The notes under the pieces: model-generated
What the model saw: only the letters and a program-made list of their open reading frames with translations
Told to the model about the DNA's origin: nothing
The model's database searches: none
Made by a program: the position numbers and the translations under genes
Origin: Enchytraeus crypticus
Taxonomy: Eukaryota > Annelida > Clitellata > Enchytraeida > Enchytraeidae
Direction: 5' to 3'
DNA length: 64,000 nt
Assembly (NCBI GenBank): GCA_905160935.1
Contig: CAJHZI010000517.1
Span: 310,001-374,000, forward strand
Part shown: positions 33,742 through 44,229 of the stretch, one piece after another
Position numbering within the stretch: position 1 is the first letter of the stretch
Layout of the letters: each line of letters opens with the position of its first letter

Positions 33742-33945
33742 GCGTAGGGGTAAGGTCATGAAGTTTTAAATGACTAATTCTGAGGTGAATTGAACCCTCG
33801 TGGGTTCGAATCCCAGCCGCGCTGATCTGAGAGTAAAATCTCGGACATTCACTGGACTTGTTATACGGAAAATGGTCTAAATTGCCTAACGGTTTAAACA
33901 TGTGGTTTTAAAAGTGATAGATATCAACATAGTTGATTATTCACT
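33742..33945 (+). mobile_element. tRNA-derived SINE family B, best copy
   Basis: A-box-like TAGCGTAGGGGTAAGG and B box GGGTTCGAATCCC mark a tRNA-type internal promoter. The body (GAGAGTAAAATCTCGGACAT, then AACGGTTTAAACATGTGG) is shared with 50331-50560 and, inverted, with 34497-34615. Confidence 0.7.
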
Positions 33946-34496
33946 AAAATGCGTGATTACTTTACTTTTCCTTGGAGCCCAACACGAAGAAGAAGTACTA
34001 CATTCATAAGAATAACTCATACACAACATACGTCTCAAAGAACACAAAGATATTAACATACATGTAACCATTGATTTACATTCATTTACATTTGCTTCCG
34101 ACATCATCTTATGTGTATTTGGTTGAACAAATACACAGAAGACTTCCATTAATATTATCAATTACGCGAAGTAGATATTCATTGAATAGATATAAGTAGA
34201 TGTATAAACATTCTAATTAAACATATATAAGTGAACAGGTAGCATGTTGAGATAATCAAAGGTATGTCCAACAGACTAATGTGAGAGTGGAGAGTGGCCA
34301 TTCAGAGAGTTTTGAGATGAATATTGGGGTACACAAAGGATCAGCCCTAAGTTTTTATTTATTTATTTGATTTTGGATGAGTCGCATAATTTAAAAGAGT
34401 TATTAGAGAGGCTCCGTGGTGAATGCTATTTGCAGCTTATTTGGTAATAGTAGCATATACTAGTAACACACATTATAGTGAAACAATTAACAACGT

Positions 34497-34615
34497 TGAT
34501 ATCTATCACTTTAAATGACGCATGTTAAACAAGATAGGCTATTTGTTTCATTTTCCGTGTAACCAATCCGGTGAATGTCCGAGATTTTAATCTCTAATCA
34601 GCACGGCCGGGATTC
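34497..34615 (-). mobile_element. tRNA-derived SINE family B, minus copy
   Basis: The reverse complement reads GTGAATCCCGGCCGTGCTGA, then GAGATTAAAATCTCGGACAT and CCGGATTGGTTACACGG, as in 33742-33945. The head upstream of the B box is missing. Confidence 0.65.
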
Positions 34616-34839
34616 ACTACTGTGGAGACTGTAATTGAGGTGTTGGGAAATGTGAGAGAGGCATTGAGAGAGATATTTGTTTATTTCAGCAATAACACCA
34701 AATCACTGACAAATACAAATAGAAATAAATATTTAAATGAAATAAAAGATTCCCAGCAAACAGTCTGCAAAAATTAGACAACGGCCGTCAGGGAAGGTGA
34801 TATATATCTTATCTAGCTGACCACTAGATAGTAAAGGAC

Positions 34840-35357
34840 TGAGGGTGAATAAGGAAAAAGAATTGCACAAGCAAAAGCGGCCTATGGTAGTAGGAAAGAA
34901 CTTTTAACGAAAGTCTGAGGAACGATACATAGATAAAGATAGTGACAACTTTTTTTGGACCACGCTATTGTATGGATGTGAAACATGGACCTTAAGGAAG
35001 GAAGATACTAGGAAACTGGAGGCATTGGAAATGTGGATTTGGAGAAGAATGGATTAGCTTGACTCTAAAGGTTACAAATGAGGATGTTCTGGAGAGAGTT
35101 GGTACAGATAGACAGTTGATAAATGTAATAAGAAATAAGAAGAAGAGTTGGATAGGACACATTCTAAGGAGGGATGGTCTATTAAGAGAGGTCATAGAAG
35201 GTAGAATGGAAGGAAAAAGAGGCTGGGGGCAGGCCGAGATTATGCATTTTAGATGATTTGGAGACCCACTCATATGTGGAAATGAAGAGGAAGGCGGAAG
35301 ACAGAGAAGAGTGAAGGCGCTATATACGATGGACCTGCCAGTAGGCAGTGCACTAAG
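34840..35357 (+). mobile_element. RTE-like LINE 3' fragment
   Basis: Encodes pieces equal to the 37560 copy: [60 protein letters not shown] and VIEGRMEGKRGWG. Frameshifted. The 3' end TGCCAGTAGGCAGTGCAC is intact and a TA array follows. Confidence 0.7.
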
Positions 35358-35377
35358 ATATCTATATTTTTTTCTAA

Positions 35378-35381
<4 letters not shown>

Positions 35382-35450
<69 letters not shown>
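35382..35450. repeat. (TA)n array
   Basis: More than 30 TA units at the left edge of the second maT-like element. Confidence 0.9.
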
Positions 35451-35453
<3 letters not shown>

Positions 35454-36411
35454 GATGAGTAAAAAAAAGTGATAACACCTGCAAAAAGTTTGAATATCTC
35501 AGCCTATTGTTAATATTGTCAAATCAAACTTTTACCAATTACTAAAGGACTAATTTTGGATGAGGTGGCCAATTTTCATCCTTATTAATACATAGATTGG
35601 CCAATTATGTAAGTTTCAGCAGAGCAACCCCCCCTTTTATGAATGTACTGTAAAGAAACATTATATTTAAATTTATTATTTTTGGCCCTGAGGAGGGTCG
35701 TTATGGTGGTTCAGAAAGAAGCAGTTTGTATCTGCTAGCATTACTGACTATTCGATATGCTTTCCTCCCGCAGTTACGCAGGACTGCAGTCGCTTTCAGA
35801 ACGCTAGGAGAGCCTTGTTGATTCCAAGTTGGGGCAGTCTCTCCCATATTGATTGCAGCACTGATTGTAGCACTTTCTGCAGTTCTGTCTTGTTTTTAGG
35901 CTTTGACTGGTGTTTCTGATAGAGATGCAGCATGGTTTCCCAGACATGGTAATCCAGTGGATTTAGATCGGGAGAGTTCGGAGGCCATTCACTCTTGTTG
36001 ATGAAATTCGGATTTCTCTCGCTGATCCATTCCTGTGCATGCATGGCGAGAAGCATGAGCCGGAGCGTCATCCTGCTGAAAGATGAAACCATTTGGTAGA
36101 AGAGCATTGCAATCATCAAACAACTTGGGAATTAAAGTACTGAAGTAATACTGAGCGTTTACCTTTTCCTTCTCGACAATGAAGTGCAATTTTGCCCTTA
36201 CTTTGTTGCAAACGCCATTTTTAGGTAAAAAATGGGGCGTTGGTCTGCTGAAACTTGTATAACCGGCCCATCTTTAGATTAAAATGGATGAAAATTAGCC
36301 ACCCCATCAGAAATTAGTCCTTTAGTAATTGGTAAAAGTTTCATTTAAAAATATTAAGAATAGCCTGAGATATTCAAACTATTTGCTGGTGTTATTACTT
36401 TTTTACTCACC

Positions 36412-36414
<3 letters not shown>
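35451..36414 (-). mobile_element. maT-like (DD37D) mariner deletion derivative, copy 2
   Basis: Termini CAGGATGAGTAAAAAAAAGT and TTTTTACTCACCCTG are inverted repeats of about 50 bp. The minus strand holds HFIVEKEKVNAQYYFSTLIP, GFIFQQDDAPAHASRH, then EWPPNSPDLNPLDYHVWE and the C-terminus RLPQLGINKALLAF. QQD to PLD spacing is 37 residues. The N-terminal half is missing as in copy 1, so both may descend from one deleted non-autonomous lineage. Flanked on both sides by TA arrays. Confidence 0.82.

Positions 36415-36466
<52 letters not shown>
36415..36466. repeat. (TA)n array
   Basis: About 26 TA units at the right edge of the second maT-like element. Confidence 0.9.
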
Positions 36467-36469
<3 letters not shown>

Positions 36470-36574
36470 GCTACTTCCCTTATTCTTGCATTGTCTACTT
36501 TTTAACAGGTAAAAATGAGACAGTTTAACTAAACACACTGTTTTTCTGAAGCTCTTCGCCGTACACGGTAAACA

Positions 36575-36785
36575 ATTTCAACATTAACCAAACCGAACTA
36601 TTTCGAACCCGAACCCGAACCGAACTCTCTTACGATGGAAACCGAACCCGAACCCTGGTTTGATGTAAGCCGAACCGAACCGAACTCTCAAATTGTCAAC
36701 TGCCAACCGAACCCGAACCGAACCGAATTTTCATTGTCTGCAAACCGAACGGAACCGAACTCTGAAAATTCTGAAAACAAACGTT
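36575..36785. repeat. CCGAAC-rich repeat, copy 2
   Basis: Clusters of CCGAAC and CCCGAA hexamers separated by 20-40 bp spacers, e.g. CGAACCCGAACCCGAACCG. Related to 22560-22790. Confidence 0.7.
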
Positions 36786-37064
36786 AAGCAGAGAATTTAG
36801 AAATGAGAAATATAGAAAAGATGTAGTGAACGGAAAATAAAGGTCATAGAGGTCATTACAGATTCTAAAAGTAGATCAGTAAAACTTATAAATTAAAGGA
36901 AAACTACTTAAACCATAACAGAACTAAAGTGCAGATAAGGGGTAACTTTAAGAAGGGGGATAAAATGAGTGCACCACATAAAATTATCATAAAAGCAATC
37001 ACAATTAGAAACAATATCTTAAAGATTTGCGTAAGTTAGAATCACATACGCCTTTTTGAAAGCT

Positions 37065-37198
37065 GTAAAAAAGCTAATGTTAACGTCAGTTTTCTCATTC
37101 GAAAGCAATGTCAGTGACGTGCGAGCCCAGGATTTTAACCCTCACATACTGATCCGCGGTCGAGTATCTTACCGACATCGCCACTGGCTCCAGCCGTA
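37065..37198 (-). mobile_element. tRNA-derived SINE family A, full-length minus copy
   Basis: Reversed body (GTTAACGTCAGTTTTCTC), AGGATTTTAACCCTC where the B box should be, and reversed head GACATCGCCACTGGCTCCAG. One of the more complete copies. Confidence 0.65.
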
Positions 37199-37296
37199 AG
37201 AGAGCTAGCATTAATAATGATATGTTGCAAGTAGCTCCACGTATTTACCTATCGATCTTTGAATTGATATAGTTCGGTATTATATATAAAAGAGTT

Positions 37297-37335
37297 TTAA
37301 CCCGAAACCATGGCAGCACCATGGTTTCGGGTTAA
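37297..37335. repeat. Perfect 17-bp hairpin, 5-nt loop
   Basis: TTAACCCGAAACCATGG, loop CAGCA, then its exact reverse complement. More GC-rich than its surroundings. Flanks do not extend the stem. Confidence 0.85.
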
Positions 37336-37559
37336 ATGCGGCTTAAAAGAAAGAAATTCACAAGACAGCAAATAGACTAAATTGTTAATTATTTTATAAT
37401 GGTATGTAAGACATCTAAAATCTTCGTAGTTAGTGCCGTAACGGCCTTTATCACCAATCACACATATGTTTTATCTTTAAATTTGCAGGCATATATGTTT
37501 TCCTGAATTGTGTATGATGGGATTAATACGTCTAAATTAATTTATTAATATCTCTCTTA

Positions 37560-38447
37560 GTGCACTGCCTACTGGCAGGTCCATGGTACATAACGCCTCC
37601 ACTCTTCTCTGTCTTCCGCCTTCCTCTTCATTTCCACATATGAGTGGGTCTTTAAATCATCTATCATACCTAATCTCAGCCTGCCCCTGCCTCTTTTTGC
37701 TTCCATTCTACCTTCTATGACCTCTTTTAATAGACCTTCCCCCTTAGAATGTGTCCTATCCATCTCTTCTTCCTATTTCTTAATACATTTATCAACTGTC
37801 TATCTGTGCCAGCTCTCTCCAGGACTTCCTCATTTGTAACCTTTTGAGTCCAGCTAATCCTCTCCTTTCTTCTCCAAATCCACATTTCCAATGCCTCCAG
37901 TTTCCTAATATCTTCCTTCCTTAAGGTCCATGTTTCACATCCATACAATAGCGTGGTCCAAACCAAAGTTTTCACCATCTTTAGCCTTGTGTCTTTCTTT
38001 AGACTTTTTGTTAATAGTTCTTTTCTACTACCAAAGGCCGCTTTTGCTTGTGCAATCCTACTGCATATTTCCGTCTCATATTTCCCATCATGGGTTATAG
38101 TATGACCCAAATATTTGAAACTCCTTACCTGTTCCAATTTCGTACCATTTATTGAGATATTAACTTCACCTTTATTATTGGACACTCTCATAACCTTGGT
38201 CTTTTTTATATTAATCTTCATGCCATATCTTAGAGCCGTATCGTTCAGCTTATCCTTTATCTTCTGCAATCAAATCTCGCTGCCCGCTACCATTCCTTGG
38301 TCATCGTACATCTTGTACATCTTGTAACAAATTCCCTCCTTTTATTTCTTCTTCCAAGTCTTCCATGGCTTCCTCAATCATTGCCTCAGCGTAAATGTTA
38401 AACAGCAGCGGCGAAATGCTACAACCTTGTACTCCACGTACTCACTT
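37560..38447 (-). mobile_element. RTE-like LINE, best-preserved reverse transcriptase end
   Basis: The minus strand starts with GCSISPLLFNIYAEAM (palm motif) and a damaged active-site loop YDDQGMVAGSEI in place of YADD. A 180-codon open frame follows ([55 protein letters not shown]). A frameshift at about 37730 separates the end LLKEVIEGRMEAKRGRGRLR, EMKRKAEDREEWRRYVPW. Related fragments recur at 1667, 28262, 30105, 34840, 52500 and 57640, so this family was very active here. Confidence 0.8.
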
Positions 38448-38564
38448 CTTAATTATTAATATATCAATTTATATTTAAGAAGTGTTTCCTCCTGCTCATT
38501 TCACGCATTATTTTAAGCAGCGCTTTACTTGAAAAATTATCACCCAGTGAGGATATATACATGT

Positions 38565-39460
38565 TCTTCTTCTCTAAGTGCCGTGCCTGTTCCAAGCCTG
38601 GGCGGTCATGGTCATATTCCTCCGTATGTCTCTGTTTATTGTTGCTCTGATCATCTCTGTTTCAGTTAACTGCATCCATTTGCTAAGACTCTTAATAAAC
38701 GTCATCCGCTGTCGACCCTTGCATCTTTTTCCTTCTATTACTCCTGTCACTACGTTATTTTCAACTATTTTGTTCCGCATAATGTGTCCGAAAATCGTTA
38801 TCTGTTGTCGTCGTATTCGGTTCAAAAGGTCACGACAAGTTGACATTCTTTGTAAAACATCTTCATTTTTAAATTGATCTACATGTATATAAGACATACA
38901 TAGCATTCTTCTATAGAACCACATCTCTGTTGCCTCAAGTTTCGATTCCATTATAGAAGAGATTGTCCAAACTTCACTTCCATATAACAATATTGGTTGC
39001 ACATAGCATCGAAGAAGTCTCTTTTTGGTATCACTTGATATTTTATGGCTTCTGAAAATTATTGACATTCTCTTATATGCCTCCTTATCCATGGCTATTC
39101 TTCTGCTTATTTCCTTGTCACATTACCCATTTTGATGGATAAGTATAAAACATGTGACTATTGAATATATCTAAATATATGACTGATTCTACTTGTTTTA
39201 AATTTTGACCTTTTACTTTGATTAAGCTGTGACATTTTTAGTTTGCTAACTGTCATGCATTCTGTTTTCTTCATATTTATAGATATTCCACTAGCCTCAT
39301 TACGATATATTACAATATCCAACATTTCTTGAAGTTTATCTCGCGAATCGGCAATAAGAACTATGTCATCAGCATAACGTATAGAAATTAGATTGTATCC
39401 TCCAATTACTAAGCCTTTTATTTCATTGATATACCTCATTATATTTTCGCTAAATAAATA
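38565..39460 (-). mobile_element. RTE-like LINE of a second family
   Basis: The upstream part encodes ISIRYADDIVLIADSRDKLQ with an intact YADD. The second frame holds KKRLLRCYVQPILLYGSEVW, MWFYRRMLCMSYIHVDQFKN and a C-terminus with GKRCKGRQRMTFIKSLSKWM. A frame break lies at 39092-39158. The GAAGAAGAA-type tail marks the 3' end at 38565. Confidence 0.78.
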
Positions 39461-39834
39461 TACTGTATGTATTTAACCGCAAATCACCTGAATTTTGATG
39501 AGTTGTTCATCTAGCTTTAGAAGTGTTGGCCCACTTGCTTCGTAGTATTTAATATTATCGTCAAATTTTCGAATATTAGTATCACAGCTTTAAAATTTGC
39601 ATAAAATTTATATGGGGCATTTTTTAGCTAAATTAATATAAGTATTATATTATTCTTAGCAGAACTCTCTTAACATAAAATCGTTGTTTCAATTTGACGT
39701 CATATTATTGAGCCGAGTCAATATAAAATACGTATAATTGTTGTTCTTCAGGTTGCCAAAAAAATTTAGTAAAGTGACTATAATAATGCACTGTTTAATT
39801 TTCGTAATGTAAATTTAGTGCTACTATTATTTAT

Positions 39835-39990
39835 TCGTTTAGCATTCTGTCAGGGTCCCAACGGGGTGGCGACAACAATCAATCACTTCAGTCATTCAAA
39901 AGCTAACAAAGCGGCTGCATGATGAAAATAGTTCTTGAAAAAATTTGTGGCCCCCGAAAATAATTTCTGGATCCGCCTCTGTAGGATATA
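39835..39990. other. Possible hAT-like terminal fragment
   Basis: The end TTTCTGGATCCGCCTCTG resembles the right terminus of the element at 62773-63446 (CTGGATCCGCCCCTG). No matching left end was found. Confidence 0.35.
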
Positions 39991-40017
39991 CATAACGTTC
40001 TTATCTGTTTACAGATA

Positions 40018-40183
40018 ATAATAATAGTAATAATTATTATTATTATAAAAGTTTAACGTCTGTTTCCTCATCCGAGAATGATGCCAGGGACGTCCCCACA
40101 GCACACATCACTACAGATCAATTCACCCAAACCAATCTGCAAAAGAAATGTGCTGAGGAGAAGTAAGATCCTAAACGAAAGAT
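40018..40183 (-). mobile_element. CR1/L2-like LINE 3' terminal fragment
   Basis: AAT-type tail, then AGTTTAACGTCTGTTTCCTC and the GATGCCAGGGACGTCCCCAC block. Similarity stops at CCTAAACGAAAG. Confidence 0.65.
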
Positions 40184-41178
40184 TAACCACTACCGACGGA
40201 ATAGTCTAGACAGATGTCTAGATGGAAGAGAAATTCCATATAGATATCCATCTTTTCTAATATCTTTCCCAAACAGGTGTTATCTTCATATTTTATATCG
40301 ATTCTGAATGGTAAATTACTAGATTATTATGTCGTTCTTTAACATTTGTTTCGCCTTTTATGAGCTAGGTGGAAGGTGTCAGGATCACATATTTGCTGAA
40401 TTAAATAGTTTATGTATGTTTTACAATTGAGCATTTCAAATATTATTTTATCTAGCCTGATACATTGTATTTGAATATTATTATTATATTAAAAACATTT
40501 GCTCCTGTAATTCATCCATTCCAGTATGCAAAAGAAAGTGCTGAGAAGAAGTAAGGCCCTAAAATGAAAGCCGGTCCGGTAATCAAAAAATGGTCAGGAT
40601 AGATAGAGTATATGTATGGTGGAAAAATATGTCTTTAGCTTGCCAGAGACAGTTAAAAGAGAACAAGAGCGAAGACTAGTAGGTAAAGAGTTCCCGATAG
40701 TGGGTCTGCATAAGTGAATGAACGTCTGCCTATGCAGTGGGAATATTTAGAATAGACAGAAGATTCGCATCAGTGGAACGAAGTGCACGTGATGGACAAT
40801 AGGGAAGAAGAGTTTCAGATAAGTAAGAAGAAATCGCTATCGCTATCGCCAAATCGCTGAGTTTTTAAAGTTATCAGAACTATTTTATATTGTATGCGTT
40901 GATTAACAGGACGCCAGTTAATATTGCGAAGTGGAGAAAGAGAGTAAGATTGAAGTCTAGAGGACTTGCAAACAACAAGTGCGAGAAAATTGTGGACTTG
41001 CTGTAAACGGTTGAGAGAAGGAGAAGGCAACCCGCATAATAATGAATTACAGTAATCAAGCTTAGAATGAACTATAGAATGTGCAGGAATTGTGGCTGAA
41101 TTTCTAATAAGGAAATACGTTCTTATTTGCCTTATCTGACGAATCTGAAAGAAAGAAGCGCGACAGACGGAAGATATA

Positions 41179-41216
41179 GGGTGTCGCATAAGTTCGTATA
41201 CCGTTTTCAAATTGCA
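41179..41216 (+). repeat. Left terminal inverted repeat of the DD37E element
   Basis: 38 bp, identical to the reverse complement of 42720-42757, preceded by TA. Confidence 0.92.
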
Positions 41217-41368
41217 TTAACTCTGGAACTACTTAACCGTTTTAAACCAAATTTGGACAGTATGTAGACACGATAAATAAAATATATGGGTACAATTTAA
41301 TTTGTAATCGTACAAGTAATTAAGTAGAAACTGAAATTTTTCTGAATGACGTCACATTTTCGCAAAAA

Positions 41369-42460
41369 CTAATATTTTATAGTATTTCCTTTTTGCTTAA
41401 TGACAGCGAGTATTCTATACGGCATAGATTTGATTAATGTCTGAAGTATTTCCACTTTCACTGATATCCAAGCTTGTTGTAGACGACGTTTCAGCTGCAC
41501 AACATTCGTGGGCTCTGGATCGCGGTAGACACTAAACGACAGAATACTCCACAGGTTCTCGATAGGAGAAAGGTCTGGAGAGTTCGGTGGCCAGTCCTTC
41601 GGCTTAATGTACGATGGAATGTTGTCTTCCAACCATCTTGTTGTTTTGGCTGATGTATGACATCTTGCACCATCCTGTTGAAAGATGCCAAGGTCATTGT
41701 CATTGAACAGCTTTACTCGAGTAACGTTGCCGCCGGTTACGATTCTTTGAAACGCTGGCTTGACGAGTTTATCCAGTATGTTTACAATGTAATAATCCGA
41801 GTTAAGTCGTGTACCGTTCGGAATGAAGTGCAGACTCGTTAATCCGTGTGCAGTCATTCCGCCCCAAACCATAACCGAGGGACTGAACTTCATTTGAGCA
41901 GCGGGAGGAACATTACTCTCCTGTGATCCCCACACAGTGTCGTTCTTGGGATTGGGTATGTAAAACACTTTGAAGGGTGACTCGTCAGTAAACAGAACAT
42001 TTGACCAATCCTGAACAGTCCAATTACGATGATCACGCGCAAACTTAATACGTTTCACCTTGTGAGCATCAGTCAACAGTGGAATTTTTTTGCGACGCCA
42101 GTTCTTCCACTTCAGGTCATTAACCATGTATCTGCGAATTGTGTCCTTAGAAGCACGTTCATTACGAATTTTCAGTTGATTTGAAATACGGCGCAAACTC
42201 TGTCCACGTCTGTATTTTGCGGATTGGATGAGACGCTTGGCTGTATTAGACAGTATCTTCGGACGTCCACTACGTTTCATATCCACTAGTTTTTCGTCAA
42301 ATTTGCTTCGACCTACCCACTTCGTAACCCAACACTTACTCCGATTTAACTTTTGTGCAATACATTTATGCGAATATCCTTCTTTAGCCAATACTACTGC
42401 CTGTGCACGTAATTGTATTATTTTAATTTTATCCATATTATAAATTATACGCGGCCTCAT
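41369..42460 (-). CDS. Tc1-like transposase, DD37E
   Basis: 363 residues, a usual length for Tc1/mariner transposases, which cut and paste the element at TA dinucleotides in the nucleus. Residues about 12-50 form the first helix-turn-helix (AKEGYSHKCIAQKLNRS), residues 64-68 are the GRPR-like hook (SGRPK), and residues 85-115 form the second helix-turn-helix. The catalytic triad is D159 (LFTDES), D263 (FQQDGARCH) and E301 (SPIENLW). The last two are separated by 37 residues, which places it in the DD37E group rather than classical DD34E. The ATG at 42460 is the first in frame; another ATG eight codons later is possible. No stops or frameshifts. C-terminal helix KRRLQQAWISV as in relatives. 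Confidence 0.93.
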   Translation of the reverse strand: MRPRIIYNMDKIKIIQLRAQAVVLAKEGYSHKCIAQKLNRSKCWVTKWVGRSKFDEKLVDMKRSGRPKILSNTAKRLIQSAKYRRGQSLRRISNQLKIRNERASKDTIRRYMVNDLKWKNWRRKKIPLLTDAHKVKRIKFARDHRNWTVQDWSNVLFTDESPFKVFYIPNPKNDTVWGSQESNVPPAAQMKFSPSVMVWGGMTAHGLTSLHFIPNGTRLNSDYYIVNILDKLVKPAFQRIVTGGNVTRVKLFNDNDLGIFQQDGARCHTSAKTTRWLEDNIPSYIKPKDWPPNSPDLSPIENLWSILSFSVYRDPEPTNVVQLKRRLQQAWISVKVEILQTLIKSMPYRILAVIKQKGNTIKY

Positions 42461-42719
42461 CGAACAATAACATTGACACGTTGATTAGCCTTGACTGCGG
42501 TCCTGGACGACAACATCAGGTAATTTCCAGGCACGCGCTGCATGCAGCCACAGCGTGTCTCTAGCTGCGCCAGTCAGAAAATGGGTCACATTGCGCGACA
42601 GCGCCGTGTGACGTCATTTCCACGTCTAATGAAAATAAACTTGCACCAACATCTAATTCACATCTATTATACACGAATACGAAATTTTATGAACATGCGA
42701 CCTTTACTAGCCGAATTAC

Positions 42720-42757
42720 TGCAATTTGAAAACGGTATACGAACTTATGCGACACCC
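42720..42757 (-). repeat. Right terminal inverted repeat of the DD37E element
   Basis: Exact inverted copy of 41179-41216, followed by TA at 42758. Confidence 0.92.
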
Positions 42758-43780
42758 TATATATGGGATTTGAAGTCATGGTTTTCATCATATACGACTC
42801 CAAGGTTTTTGTCGGATCAAGAAGGTGTAAGAGCAAGATTTTGAAAATGAACGGAGTTATTAGTAATTTTTACTTCTTTGCAAAGGAGTGCCAATTAAAA
42901 GGTATTCAGTTTTGGAGGGATTAACAACAAGACGATTAGCACAAAACCAGGAATAAACATTTTCTAGAATGGATGAGAGATGCGCTAATTTCTGATCGGA
43001 ATCAGGATTAGTAACTTAACTTCTTTACAGAGGGGTATCAAATAAAAAATATTCAGTTTTGGAGGGATTCACAACTAGACGATTAGCACAAAACCAGGAC
43101 CTGGTCAAGAATGGATTAGAGATGAGTTAGTTTCTGGCTGGACTCATGGTTGGAAAAGGAAACATCTAGTTGTGTGTCGTCTGCATAGAATTACAGCATG
43201 CCTCCATTGATTTATGGATGTATGATCAAGCAGGTAGCTAAGAGGATTGACATATGAAGAGACGAGCAATGGATCTAATACTGAACCTTGAGGAACACTG
43301 CATAGGATAGGTAGTTCAGAAGAGCAATCTTGACCAATAACGACAGATCGTGAGCGACAAAAGAGATAGAAGGCACAGAGAGATCTAAAAGAAACAGGGT
43401 AGAAACCTGTTTGTTATTCATGGCCAAGCGAACATCATTATGGATACGAAGGACAGCGGTTTCAGTAGAATGGAGTTTTCTTTAGGCAGATTGATAATGA
43501 GAGAGAGAGAAGGGAAAGAATCATCAAGATGATTGCATAAACGGGTATAAGTTACCTATTCATGAAGTTGAGAGATGAAGTTAAGAGCTAAGGTAGAGAA
43601 AGCTTTTTTAGCAAAGAGATGCAACAGCTTGTTTGAAGGAGGTCGGGAAAATACCTTCTGAGAGTGAGAGATTGATCAAGTGTAATAGGAGTAACTAAAA
43701 CATCAATATTTGATTTCAGTAATCTTGTATGAAAGATATCAAGGCAGCAAAAAGAGTCGGTGGAGTGGATAATTAAATTT

Positions 43781-43784
<4 letters not shown>

Positions 43785-43818
<34 letters not shown>

Positions 43819-43852
43819 GTATATATGTATATATGTATATATATATACATAC

Positions 43853-43898
<46 letters not shown>

Positions 43899-44060
43899 AT
43901 ATATATATATATGGGTGTCGGCCTACATATGTATAAATAAATAAATATATACACGTATATATACATGTATATATATCCATATATAAATATAAATATATAT
44001 ATATAATATATATATATATATATACATGTATATATATATATTTATATATATACGTAAAAT
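43785..44060. repeat. (TA)n-rich block upstream of the large LRR gene
   Basis: Long imperfect TA/TACA arrays ending 170 bp before the start codon of the next gene. Tyr/Ile frames within are artefacts. Confidence 0.9.
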
Positions 44061-44229
44061 ATATAGCTTATAAATCATATATCTTATATATCATACGCCT
44101 TACATATGCATTAGGCCTACAAATTGTATTTCATCTGACTGAGCTGAGGATTCATAACTAAATGTTTAAATAAAGCGGAGATTCTAAATTCCTGAATCAG
44201 CGTTGTTAGTAACAATCAAGTTCTGCAAA

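Larger units (their letters stand above)
41179..42757 (-). mobile_element. Intact Tc1/mariner-type transposon (DD37E), 1579 bp
   Basis: Perfect 38-bp terminal inverted repeats (starting GGGTGTCGCATAAGTTCG) are flanked on both sides by TA, the expected target duplication. One uninterrupted transposase gene fills the interior. The host LINE resumes immediately outside. Intact ends plus an open transposase suggest recent insertion and possibly an active copy. Confidence 0.92.
40520..43740 (-). mobile_element. CR1/L2-like LINE, interrupted by a Tc1-like transposon
   Basis: The minus strand gives SSVCRASFFQIRQIRQIRTY, HSKLDYCNSLLCGLPSPSLN and NINWRPVNQRIQYKIVLI on the 40520-41178 side. The sequence resumes at 42758 with the region that matches 32350-32760 of the sister copy, continuing to about 43740. 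The break is exactly at the TA flanking the Tc1-like element, so the LINE is older. A duplicated GAGGGATT...ACAACTAGACGATTAGCAC segment at 42915 and 43065 shows a local tandem duplication. Confidence 0.72.
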
